Source: Lucinisca nassula (Eukaryota > Mollusca > Bivalvia > Lucinida > Lucinidae). From it: a DNA stretch of 64,000 nt. Numbering within the stretch: the first letter of the stretch is position 1; each line of letters opens with the position of its first letter. The stretch is from NCBI GenBank assembly GCA_963580285.1, contig CAUZLF010000728.1, forward strand, positions 124,127 through 188,126. The letters run 5' to 3'. The notes under the pieces are model-generated. The model made no database searches. It was not told the DNA's origin and saw only the letters and a list, made by a program, of their open reading frames with translations. Below, piece after piece: positions 44,598 through 56,500 of the stretch. The translations under genes and the position numbers were made by a program.

Positions 44598-47500
44598 AGC
44601 CTGGGAGACCATTCTGCACCAGTAGGATACCTTGATCAGGCCTGGTAGAGCATGCTGCACCGTAGGTTACCAGTAAAACCTGGGGGACTATGTTGCACCA
44701 TGAGGATAACAGGATCAGGCCTGGAACACCATCCTGCACCCGTACGATGTCAGTATCAGACCTGGGAGAGCATGCTACACCCGTAAGATACCAGGGTCAA
44801 GCCTGAGAGACCATGCTGCAGCCATGGAATACCTGGGAGTGCATGCTGCACCAGTAAGATACCAGGATCAGGCCCTAGAAAGCACGTTGCTCCAGTAGGA
44901 TACCGGGGTCAAGCCTGAGAGACCATGACTGGGAGACAATGCTGCATCCGTAGGATACCAGGATCAGGCAAGTGAGAGCATGTCTCACCCGTAGGATACA
45001 AGGGTCAAGCCTGAGAGACCATGTCGCGCCAGTAGGATACCTTGGTCAGGCCTGGGAGAGGATGCTGCAGTCGTAGGATTTGGACACCATGCTGCAATGG
45101 TATGATGCCTGGATCAGGCCTGTGAGAGTATGCTGCACTCGTAGGATAAGAGACCCAAGCCTGAGAGACAATGCTGTCCCTGGTTGGATACCTGGATTAG
45201 CTGAGAGAGCATGCTGCACCGGAAGGATACCAACATTAGGCCTGGTATACCATGCTGCACCAGTAGGATAACAGGATCAGGCCCGAGATGCCATGCTACA
45301 CCTTGTGGATAATAGGATCAGGTCTGGGGGAGCATGCTGCATCTTGGGGATATCGGATCAGGATATGTAAAGCATGCTGCGCCGGTAAGATACCAGAATC
45401 AAGCGTGGGAGAGCATGATGCACCCGTAGGATTCCAGGGTCAAGCCAGAGAGACCATGTTGCACACGTAGGACACCAGGATCAGGTGGGAGACCATGCGG
45501 CACCAGAAGGACGCCAGGATCAAGCCTGAGAGAGCCTGCTGCACCCGTAGGATATCAGGATCTGGCTTGGGTAGCATGCTGCACCCGTAGGATAACAGGG
45601 CCAAGAGTGAGAGGTGATGCCGCACCAGTAGAATACCTGGATCATGCCTAGGGGACCATGCTGCACCCGTAGGTCAAAACTGTGAGAGCATGCTGACCCC
45701 GTAGGATACCAGGATTTCGCAAGGGAGAGCATGTTGCACCAGTAGCATACCAGTGACAAGCCTGAGAGGCCATGTTGCACCAGTAGGATACCTGGATCAG
45801 GCCTGCGAGACCATGCTGCACCCTAAGGATACCTGCACCAGTACCTGCACCAGGGCTGTGACAGCATTATGCACCCATAGTACAGCAGGATCAGGCCGGT
45901 GATACTATGCTGCACTAGTAGGATACCACGATCAGACCTTGGAGAGCATGCTGCAACCGTAGTATACTAAGATCAAGCCTGGGAGGGCATGCTGCACTAG
46001 AAGGATAACAGGATCAGGATTGGGAGAAGATGCTGCTCCCGAAGGATACCAGGATTAGGCCTGGGTGAACATGCTGCACCACCAGGAAACCGGGATCAGG
46101 ACTGGGAGAGCATGTTGCACCCATAGTACATCAGGATCAGGCCTGTGATACCATGCTGCACTATTAGGATACCAGGATCAGACCTTGGAGAGCATGCTGC
46201 AACCGCAGTATTCTAAGATCAAGCCTGGGAGAGTATGCTGCACCAGAAGGATATCAGGATTGGGAGAAGATGCTGCTTCCGTAGGATACCAGGATCAGTC
46301 CCAAGTGATGGTGCTGCACCACCAGGAAACCGGGACCAGGCCTGGGAGAGCATGCTGTACCCGTAGTATATTATGATCAAGCCTGGAAGAGCATGCTGCA
46401 CCAAGAGGATAACAGGATAATGCTTGGGAGACCATGCTTCACCCGTAGGATACAAGGATAAGGCTTGGGTGACCATGCTGCCTCACTAGGATACCTGCAT
46501 CAGGCCTGGGAGAGCACACTGCACCCGTAGGAAAACAGGATCAGGCCTGGGAGAGTATGCTGCAACAGTGGGATACTTAGGATCAGGCCTGGGAGAGAAT
46601 GCTGACCCCGAAGTATACCAGGATCAGGCCTCGGAGAGTACGCTGCACCCGTAGGAGTCGATGGTCAGGCCTGGGATACCATGCTGCACCTGTAGGATAC
46701 CTGAATTAGGCCTGAGAGAGCATGCTGCACCTGTAGGACACTGGGACCAGGCCTAGGAGAGCATGCTGCACCCGTAGGATACCGGGATCAGGCCTGGAGA
46801 CCATGCTGCAACGGAGGTTCCCTGGATCAGGACAGGGAGAGCATGCTCCATCCGTAGGATACCGGGATCTGGCCTTGGAGACATTCCTGCACCCGTAGGA
46901 TACCATGGTCAAGCCTGAGAGACCATGCTCAACCAAAGAATAACAGGATCATGCCTGGGAGTCCATGCTGTACCCGTTGGTTACCAGGGTCAAGCCAGAG
47001 AGACAATGATGCACCAGTGGGATAACTGGATCAAGCCTAGAAGACCATGCTGTACCTGCAGGGTACCAGGATCAGGCCTGGAAGAGCATGCTTCACTAGA
47101 AGGATAACCGGGTCATGCCGCGGATAACTTGCTGCATCCAAAGGATAACTGAGTCATGACTGGGGGGGGGGGGGGTCATGCTGCACCCGTAGAATAACAG
47201 GGTCAAGCCTGGGAGAGCTTGCTGCACCCGTAGCATACCAGGATATGGCATTGGAGAGCATGCTGAACCAGTAGTATACCTGGATCAAGCCTGGTAGACC
47301 ATGTTGCACGCGTAGGATAACTGCATCAGGCATGTGTGAGCATGCTGCAACCACAGGACACCAGGATAAGGCCTATTAAATTATGCTGCACCAGTAGGAT
47401 ACGAGGATCAGGTCTGGGAGAGCATGCTGCAGCAGAATAATAACAGGTTTAGGCCTGGGAGACCCATTTAGCATCCGTAGGAGACCAGGATCAGGCCTAG

Positions 47501-47810
47501 GAGAGCATGCTACACCCGTAGGATACAAGGGTCAAGCCTGAGAGACCATGCTGCACCAATAGGATACCTGGACCATGCTGCACAAGAAGGATACCTGAAC
47601 AGGCCTTGTAGAGCATACTGCCTTCGTAGGATACCTGACCCTTGCTGCACCGGTATGGTGCCTGGGAGTGCATGCTGCAACCGTAGGATAGCAGGCTCAA
47701 GCCTGGGAGACCATGCTGCACCAGTAGGATACCTTCATCAGGTCTTGGAGAACATGCTGCACCCTTAGGATACCAGGATCTTGCCAGTGAGACCATTCTG
47801 CACCAGCATA
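44598..47810 (+). repeat. 41-bp satellite, plus-oriented part 2 (left arm of inverted duplication)
   Basis: Same units as part 1. Landmark variants read on the minus strand reappear in order from 47,975 to about 51,710. For example, the rare 'AAAACTGTGAGAGCATGCTG' variant at 45,666 matches 50,580-50,640, and the 'CTTGGGGATATCGGATCAGG' variant at 45,344 matches about 50,940. A G13 run lies at 47,163-47,175. Confidence 0.85.
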
Positions 47811-47974
47811 TACCCGATCCAGGTATACTACTTGTGCAGCATGGTCTCTTAGGCTTGATCCAGGTATCCTACAGGGTAAGCATGCTCTCCCAGGCCTGAT
47901 TCTTGAATCCTACTGGTGCAGCATGCTCTCCAAGGCCTAATCCTGGTATCCTACGGGTGCAGCATGGTCTCACA
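47811..47974. repeat. satellite orientation switch (axis of inverted duplication)
   Basis: At about 47,811-47,820 ('CCAGCATATACCCGATCCAG') the units change from plus to minus orientation. About 160 bp of minus-oriented units form the spacer before the arms pair. Confidence 0.8.
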
Positions 47975-48890
47975 TGCCTGATCCTGTCATCTTTCTGGTG
48001 CAGCATGGTCTCCCAAGCCCGATCCTGGTAACCTATGGATGCAGCATGCTCTCCAAGACCTGATCAAGGTATCCTTCTGGTGCAGCATGGTCTCTCAGGC
48101 TTGAGCCTGGTATCCTACGGTTGCAGCATGCACTCCCAGGCCTGATCCAGGTATCATACCGGTGCAGCAGGGTCTCCGTGGCATGAGTCAGGTATCTTAC
48201 GGGGGCAGTTTGCTTTCCAAGGCCTGATCCAGGTATCCTCCTGGTACAGCATGGTCTCTCAGGCTTGACCCTGGTATCCTTCGAGTGTAGCATGCTCTCC
48301 CAGGCCTGATCCTGGTATCCTACCGGTGCAGCATGGTCTACCTGGCATGTTCTCTCAGGCTTGACCCTGGTGTAGCATGCTCTTCCAGGCCTGATCTTGG
48401 TATCCTACGGGTGTATCATGCTTTCCCAGGCGTGATCCAGGTATCCTGTCTCACAGGCCCTATCCTGGTATCCTAAGGGTGCAGCATGCTCTCCCTGGCC
48501 GTGTCCTGGTATCCTACTGATGCAGCATGGTCTCACAGGCCTTTTCCTGGTATCCTACGGGTGCAGCATGCTCTCCAAGGCCTAATCCAGGTATCCTACT
48601 AGTGCAGCATGGTCTCTTAGGCTTGACGCTGGTATCATACGGGTGTGGCATGCTCTCCTAGGCCTGCTCCTGGTATCCTACGGATGCTAAATGGTCTCCC
48701 AGGCCTAAACATGTTATTATTCTGCTGCAACATGCTCTCCCAGACCTGATACTCTTATCCAACTGGTAGCATGATTTCATTGGCCTTATTCTGGTGTCCT
48801 GTGGGTGCAACAAGCTCTTCCAGGCCTGATGCAGTTATCCTACGGATGCAACTTGGTCTCCCAGGCTTTATCCAGGTATACTACTGGTTT

Positions 48891-49196
48891 TGTTTGATTT
48901 GTTTGATCTGAGGTTTAACGTCCCCGTCAACATGTAAAGGTCATTTTGAGGACGTTGCTTCCAATTTTGTGGGACTTTTACCCGACATTGAGATGAAATT
49001 ACACCTCAAGCCCTGTCGTCCAATGTAACCAATAGGGTTATTGGCATGGACGGTCCGCCTCGCACCATGGTTCCTGGACAGGCTTAGATCCTCTAAGCGG
49101 TTTACCAGTACTAGTGTGCGGGCCGGATTCAGCTCTGCGTGGAAGCATCATGCAGCCCATATATTTCTTCAAGCCCCTATGGGCGGGAGCTTATAG
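48891..49196 (-). mobile_element. SINE (family A), full length
   Basis: Minus strand: head GCTCCCGCCCATAGGGGCTT, body as in other A copies, tail GACGTTAAACCTCAGATCAA plus ACAAATCAAACA. A 9-bp duplication TACTGGTTT occurs at 48,882-48,890 and 49,197-49,205. The same site is empty in the other satellite blocks (about 47,275 and 53,560). Confidence 0.85.
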
Positions 49197-52100
49197 TACT
49201 GGTTTAACATGCTCTCCAATGCCATATCCTGGTCCCCTTTTGGTGCAGCATGCTCTCCAAGGCCTGATCCTGGTATGCTACGAAAGCAGCAAGCTCTCCC
49301 AGGCTTGACCCTGTTATTCTACGGGTGCAGCATGGCTCCCAGGCATGACTCAGTTATCCTCCTGGTGCAGCAAGTTAACCCAGGCATGACCCTGTTATCC
49401 TTCTGGTGAAGCATGCACTTCCAGGCCTAATCCTGGTACCCTGCGGAGGCAGCATGGTCTCCTAGGTTTGATCCAGTTATGCCACTAGTGCAGCAGTGTC
49501 TCTCTGGTTTGATCCTGGTATCCTACGGGTGCTGCATGGACGCCTAGGCATGGGCCTGTTATTCTTTGGTTAAGCATTCTCTCAGGCTTGACCCTGGTAT
49601 CCTACGGGTGCAGCATGATCTCCAGGCCTGATCCCGGTATCCTACGGATGAAGCATGCTCTCCCTGGCCTGATCAAGGGAACCTCCGGGTGCAGCATGTT
49701 CTCCCAGGCCTTATCCCGGTATCCTACGGGTGCAACATGCTCTTTCAGGCCTGGTCCCGGTGTCCTACAGGTGCAGCATGCTCTCTCAGCCCTGATCAAG
49801 GAATCCTACTGGTGCAGCATGGTATCCAAGGCCTGATCTACGAATCCTACAGGTGGCGAAAGCTCTCCCAGGCCTGATCCTGGTATCATACTGGTACAGC
49901 ATGGTCTCCCAGTCCTGATCCTGTTACACTTCTGGTGCTCTCCCAGGCCTGATCCCGGTATACTACGGGGACCGCATGCTCTCCCAGGCCTGATCCTAAG
50001 TATCCCACTGTTGCAGCATACTCTCCCAGGCCTGATCCTGGTATCCTACGGGTGCAGCATGCTCTCCCAGGCCTGATTCAGGTATCCTAGTGATGCAACA
50101 TGGTCACCCAGGCCTAATCCTGGTATCCTACGGGTGCAGCATGGTCTCCCAAGCCTTATCCTGTTTTCCTCTTGATGCAGCTTGCTTTTCCAGGCTTGAT
50201 CCTAATTTACTACGGGTGGAGCATGCTCTCCCAGGCCTGATCCCGGTATCCTAATGTTGCAGCATGATCACCTGGGCGTGACCCTGGTATCCTACGGGAG
50301 CAGCATCTTCTCCAAATTCTGATATTCTTGTGGTGCAGCATGCTCCCCCAGGCATGATCTTAGTATACTACGGTTGCAGCATGCTCTCCAAGGTATGATC
50401 CTGGTATCCTAATAGTGCAGCATGGTATCACAGGCCTGATCCTGATGTACTATGGGTGCAGCATGCTCTCTCAGGCCTGATGCAGGTATCCTTAGGGTGC
50501 AGCATGGTCACGAAGGCCTGATCCAGGTATCCTACTGGTGCAACACGGCCTCTTAGGCTTGACACTGGTATCCTACTGGCGAAATCCTGGTATCCTACGG
50601 GTTCAGCATGCTCTCACAGTCTTGACCTACGCGTGCAGCATGGTCCCCTAGCTTTGATCCAGGTATCCTACTGGTGCGGCATGATATCTCACTCTTGACC
50701 CTGGTATCCTACGGGTGCAGCATGCTAACCAAACCAGATCCTGATATCCTACGGGTGCAGCAGGCTCTCTCAGGCTTGATCCAGGCGTCCTACTGGTGCA
50801 GCATGGTCTCCCTTGCCTCATCAGGCGTCCTACGTACGCAACATGGTCTACCTGGCTTGACCCTGGAACCCTACGGGTGCAGCATGCTCTCCCAGGCTTG
50901 ATTCTGGTATCTTACCGGCGCAGCATGCTTTACATGGCCTAATCCGATATCACCAAGATACGGCATGCTCTCCCAGGCCTGATCCTGGTATCCACATGGT
51001 GTAGCCTGGCATCTCGGGCATGATCCTGTTATCCTACTGGTGCAGCATGGTATACCAGGCCTAATGTTGGTATCCTTCGGGGGCAGCATGCTCTCCCAGG
51101 CCTAATCTAGCTATCCTACTGGTGCAGTATTGTCTCTCAGGCTTGGACCTCGTATCCAACGAGTGCAGCATACTCTCACGGGCCTGATCCAGGTATCATA
51201 CCGGTGCAGCATGGTGTCCCAATCCTACGACTGCAGCATCCTCTCCCAGGCCTAACCAAGGTATCCTACTGGTGCGGCATGGTCTCTCAGGCTTGACCCT
51301 GGTATCCTACGAGTAAACATGCGCTCCCATGCCTAATCCTGGTATCCTACGGATGCAGCATGGTCTCCCAATCATGATCTCTCAGGCTTGACCCCGGTAT
51401 CCTACGGGTGCAACATGCTCTCCCAGGCCTGATCCTGGTATCTTACTGGTGCAGCATACTCTCCCAGGCATGGTCCTGGTATTCTATGCGTGTAGCATGG
51501 TCTCTCAGGCTTGACGCTGACATATTACGGGTGTAGCATGCTCTCCCAGGCCTGATTCTGGCATCGTACGTGTGCAGGATGGTATCCCAGGCCAGATCCT
51601 GTTATCATCCTCTTGCTGCATAATCTCCCAGGCTTGATACTGGTAACCTACGGTGCAGCATGCTCTACCTGGCCTGATCAAGGTACCCTACAGGTGCAGA
51701 ATGGTCTCTCAGGTTTTTGCTTGGTATCATAGGGTAGCAGCATGCTCAGCCTGGCCTGATCCAGGTATCCTACCGGTGCAGCATGGTCTCCCAAACCTGA
51801 GCCAGGTATTCTACGGGTGTAGCATGCTCTCCAAGGCCTGGTTCCGGTATCCTTCTGGTGCAGCATGGATTCTCAGGCTTAAGCCTGGTAACATACGGGT
51901 GTAGCATGGTCTCCCAGGCCTGATCCTGGTATCCTACTGGTACAGCATGGTTTCTCAGGCTTGAGTCTGGTATCCTACCGGTGCAGCATGGTCTCCCAAG
52001 CCTGATCCAAGTATCATACCGGTGCAGCATGGTCTACCAAGCCTGATCCAGGTATCTTTCGGGTGCAGAATGCTCTCCGAGGCCTGATCAATGAATCCTT

Positions 52101-53375
52101 CTGATGCAGCATGGTCTCTTAGGCTTGAGCCTGGTATCATACGGTTGCAGCATGCTCCCCCAGGCCTGGGCTAGGTATCATACCGCTGCAGCATGGTCTC
52201 CCAGGCCTGATCCAGGTACCCAGGCATGGGTCTCCTGGCCAGATCCTGGTATCCTACGGGTGGAACATGGTCACCAAAGCCTAATCCAGTTCCTCAGCAT
52301 CATGCTCTCACAGGCCTGATAAGGTATACTGCGGGTGCAGCATGCTCTCCTAGGCCTGATCCTGGTATCCTACTGGTGCAACATGGTCTCACATGCCTTG
52401 TCCTGGTGTCCTGTGGGAGCAGCATGGTCTCACAGGCCTGATCCTGTTATCTTTCTGGTGCAGCATGGTCTCCCAGGCCCGATCCTGGTAACCTAAGTGT
52501 GCAGCATGCTCTCCAAGACCTGATCCAGGTATCCTACTGATGCAGCATGGTCTCTCAGGTTTGACCCTGGTATCCTACGGTTGCAGCATGGACTCCCAGG
52601 CCTGATCCAGGTATCATACCGGTGCAGCAGGGTCTCGCAGGCATGATTCAGGTATCCTACGGGGGCAGTATGCTTTCCAAGGCCTGATCCAGATATCCTC
52701 TTGGTGCAGCATGGTCTCTCAGGCTTGACCCTGGTATTCTTCGGGTGTAGCATGCTCTCCCAGGCCTGAATCTGATATCCTACCGGTGCAGCATGGTCTC
52801 TCGGGCATGTTCTCTCAGGCTTGACCCTGGTGTAGCATGCTCTCCCAGGCCTGGTCTTGGTATCCTACAGGTGCAACATGCTTTCCCAGGCCTGATCCAG
52901 GTATCTTACTGGTGCAACATGGTCTTCCAGGCCTTATCCTGGTATCCTAGGGGCGCAGCATGCTCTCCCTGGCCTGGTCCTGGCATCCTACTGATGCAGC
53001 ATGGTCTCACAGGCCTTTTCCTGGTATCCTACGGGTGCAGCATGCTCTCCAAGGCCAAATCCAGCTATCCTTCTAGTGCAGCATGGCTTGACCCTGGTAT
53101 CATACGGTTGTAGCATGCTCTCCTAGGCTTGTTCCTGGTATCCTACGGATGCTAAATGGTCTCCCAGGCATAAACATGTTATTATTCTGCTGCAGTATGC
53201 TCTCCCAAGCCTGATACTGGTATCCTACGGGTGCAGCATGCTCTCCAAGACCTGATCCTCGCATCCAATTGGTCAGCATGATTTCATTGGCTTTAGACTG
53301 GTGTCCTGTGGGTGCAACATGCTCTCCCAGGACTGATGCAGTTATCCTACGGGTGCAACAGGGTCTCCCAGGCTT

Positions 53376-53541
53376 ATTCGAAAATCGCAAAATTGCAGTA
53401 TGTTTCCTCTGGCTTTCTTTGCCGGATCATTACAGGGTCACTGATGATGCTTTATTAGCCGAAACTACGAAGTATGACCCATCTTCTTTCTTATGAATGT
53501 TTTCATTGCTCTTAAAGGAACTCATTTTTTGATTTTTATTT
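53376..53541 (+). mobile_element. 166-bp insert with hammerhead ribozyme: candidate retrozyme
   Basis: Non-satellite DNA between 'CCCAGGCTT' and 'GATCCAGGTATACTACTGG'. The homologous places in other blocks read straight through, so the insert is precise. It is AT-rich, has no coding capacity, and carries the hammerhead at 53,435-53,480. Small non-autonomous retrozymes of animals are known as short monomers with type I hammerheads, spread by other retroelements. Membership here is inference. No clear target duplication was seen. Confidence 0.65.
53435..53480 (+). ncRNA. type I hammerhead ribozyme
   Basis: Stem I GGGTCA (53,435-53,440) pairs perfectly with TGACCC (53,475-53,480). Core CTGATGA is at 53,441-53,447. 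Stem II GCT-TTATT-AGC lies within 53,448-53,460, with a T/C mismatch at the core-proximal pair. Core GAAA is at 53,461-53,464. Stem III ACT-ACGA-AGT runs 53,464-53,473. The cleavage-site base is A53,474, in an allowed GTA triplet. All core bases are present. The mismatch in stem II may slow it. Predicted cut: between 53,474 and 53,475. Confidence 0.8.
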
Positions 53542-56500
53542 GATCCAGGTATACTACTGGTTCAGCATGCTCTCCAATGCCATATACTGGTACCCTATTG
53601 GTACAGCATGCTCTCTAAGGCCTGATCCTGGTATGCAACGGATGCAGCAAGCTCTCCCAGGCTTGACCCTGTTGTTCTACGTGTGCAGCATGGCCCCCAG
53701 GCATGACTCAGTTATCCTTCTGATGCAGCAAGTAATCCCAGGCCCTGTTATCCTTCTGGTGAAGCATGCTCTTCCAGGCCTGATTCTGGTACCCTGCGTG
53801 TGCAGCATGGTCTCCTAGGCTTGATCCAGGTATGCCACTGGTGCAGCATTGTCTCTCTGGCTTGACCCTAGGATCCTACGGGTGCAGCAAGGACTCCTAG
53901 GCATGAGCCAGTTATTCTTTGGTTGAGCATTCTCTCTGGCTTGACCCTGGTATCCTACGGGTGCAGGATGTTCTCCCAGGCCTGAGCCCGGTATCCTACG
54001 GATGTAGCATACTCTCCCTGGCCTGATCCAGGGAACCTCCGGGTGCAGCACGGCCTCCCAGGCCTTATCCCGGTATCCTACGGGTGCAGCATGCTCTCCA
54101 TGGCCTGGTCCCGGTGTCCTACAGGTGTAGCATGCTCTCTCAGCCCTGATCCAGGAATCCTACTAGTGCAGCATGGTATCCCAGGTCTGATCTTCGAATC
54201 CTACAGGTGGCGAATGCTCTCCCAGGCCTGATCCTGGTATCCTACTGGTGCAGCATGCTCTCCCAGGCCTGATCCTAGTATACTACGCGGACCGCATGCT
54301 CTCCCAGGCCTGATCCTAAGTATCCCACTGTTGCAGGCCTGATCCTGGTATCCTACGGGTGCAGAATGCTCTCCCAGGCCTGATCCAGGTATCCTAGTGA
54401 TGCAGCATGGTCACCCAGGCCTGATCCTGGTATCCTACGGGTGCAGCATGGTCTCCCAAGCCTTATCCTGTTTTCCTCTTGATGCAGCTTGCTCTTCCAG
54501 GCTTGATCGTAATATGCTACGGGTGCAGCATGCTCTCCCAAGCCTGATGCCGGTATCCTAATGTTGCAGCATGTTCACCCGGGCCTGATCCTGGTATCCT
54601 ACGGGTGCAGCATCTTCTCCCAATCCTGATATCCTTCGGGTGCAGCATGCTCTCCCAGGCTTGATCTTAGTATACTACGGTTGTAGCATTCTCTCCAAGA
54701 TCTGATCCTGGTATCCTTATAGTGCAGCATGGTATCACAGGCCTGATCCTGATGTACTATGGGTGCAGCATGCTCTCTCAGACCTGATGCATGTATCCTT
54801 ATTGTGCAGCATGGTCCCGAAGGCCTGATCCAGGTATCCTACTGGTGCAACACGACCTCTCAGGCTTGACACTGGTATCCTACTGGTGCAACATGCTCTC
54901 CCATGCGAAATCCTGGTATCCTACGGGTTCAGCATGCTCTCACAGGCTTGACCTACGGGTGCAGCATGGTCCCCTAGGCATGATCCAGGTATTCTACTGG
55001 TGCGGCATGACCTCTCACTTTTGACCCTGGTATCCTACGGGTGCAGCATGCTACCCAAGTCAGATCCTGATATCCTACGGGTGCAGCAGGCTCTCTCAGG
55101 CTTGATCCTGGCGTCCTACTGGTGCAGCATGGTCTCCCATGCCTGATCCTGGTATCCTACGTGTGCAACATGGTCTCTCTGGCTTGACCCTGGAATCCTA
55201 CGGGTGCAGCATGCTCTCCAAGGCTTGATTCTGGTATCCTACGGATGCAGCATGGTCTCTCTCTCAGGCTTACAATGGTGTCCCAGGCCTGATCCTGTTA
55301 TCCTCCTGGTGCAGCATAGTCTCCCAGGCTTGATACTAGTAACTTAGGGTGCAGCATGCTCTACCTGGCCTCATCAAGTTGCCCTACTAGTGCAGAATGG
55401 TCTCTCAGGCTTTAGCGTGGTATCATAGGGTAGCTGCATGCTCAGCCAGGCCTGATCCAGGTATCCTACCGGCGCAGCATGGTCTCCCAAGCCTGAGCCA
55501 AGTATCCACGGGTGTAGCATGCTCTCCCAGGCCTGGTTCAGGTATCCTTCTGGTGCAGCATGGTCTCTCAGGCTTAAACCTGATAACCTACGGGTGTAGC
55601 ATGGTCTCCCGGGCCTGATCCTGGTATCCTACTGGTGCAGCATGGTCTCTCAGGCTTAAGCCTGGTATCCTACCGGTGCAACATGGTCTCCCAAGCCTGA
55701 TCCAAGTATCATACCGGTGCAACATGGTCTCCCAAGCCTGATCCAGGTATCCTTCGGGTGCAGAATACTCTCCGAGGCCTGATCAATGTATCCTACTGAT
55801 GCAGCATATTCTCTCAGGCTTCAGCATGGTATCCTACGGTTGCAGCATGCTCTCCCAGGCCTGGTCCAGGTATCATACCGGTGCAGAATATTCTCCCAGG
55901 CCTGATCCAGGTACACAGGCATGGGTTCTCCTTGCCTGATCCTGGTATCCTACGGGTGGAACATGGTCACCCAGGCCTAATCCTGTTCTGCTGCATCATG
56001 CTCTGGCAGGCATAGGCCTGATACAGGTATCCTGCGAGTGCAACATGCTCTCCTAGGCCTGATCCTTGTATCGTACTGGTGCAGCATGGTCTCACAGGCC
56101 TTGTCCTGGTGTCCTGCGGGTGCAGCATGCTCTCCAGACTTGTTGCAGTTATCCTACGGATGCAGCATGGTCTCCCAGGCCTGATCCAGGTATACTACTG
56201 GTGCGACATGCCCTCCCATGCCATATCCTTTTATCCTTCTGGTGCAGCCTGCTCTCCCAGGCCTGATCCTAGTATCCTGCGGGTTCAGCACAGTCCCCAA
56301 GGCATGACCCAGTTATCCTTCTGGTGCAGCAAGGTATCCCAGGCATGACCCTGTTATCTTTCTAGTGGAGCATGTTCTTCGATGCCTGATCCTAGTATCC
56401 TTCGTGTGCAGCATGGTCTCCCATGCCTAATCCACTGATGCAGCTTTGTCTCTCAGGCTGGTATCCTATGGGTGCAGCATATTCTCAAAGGCCTAATCCT

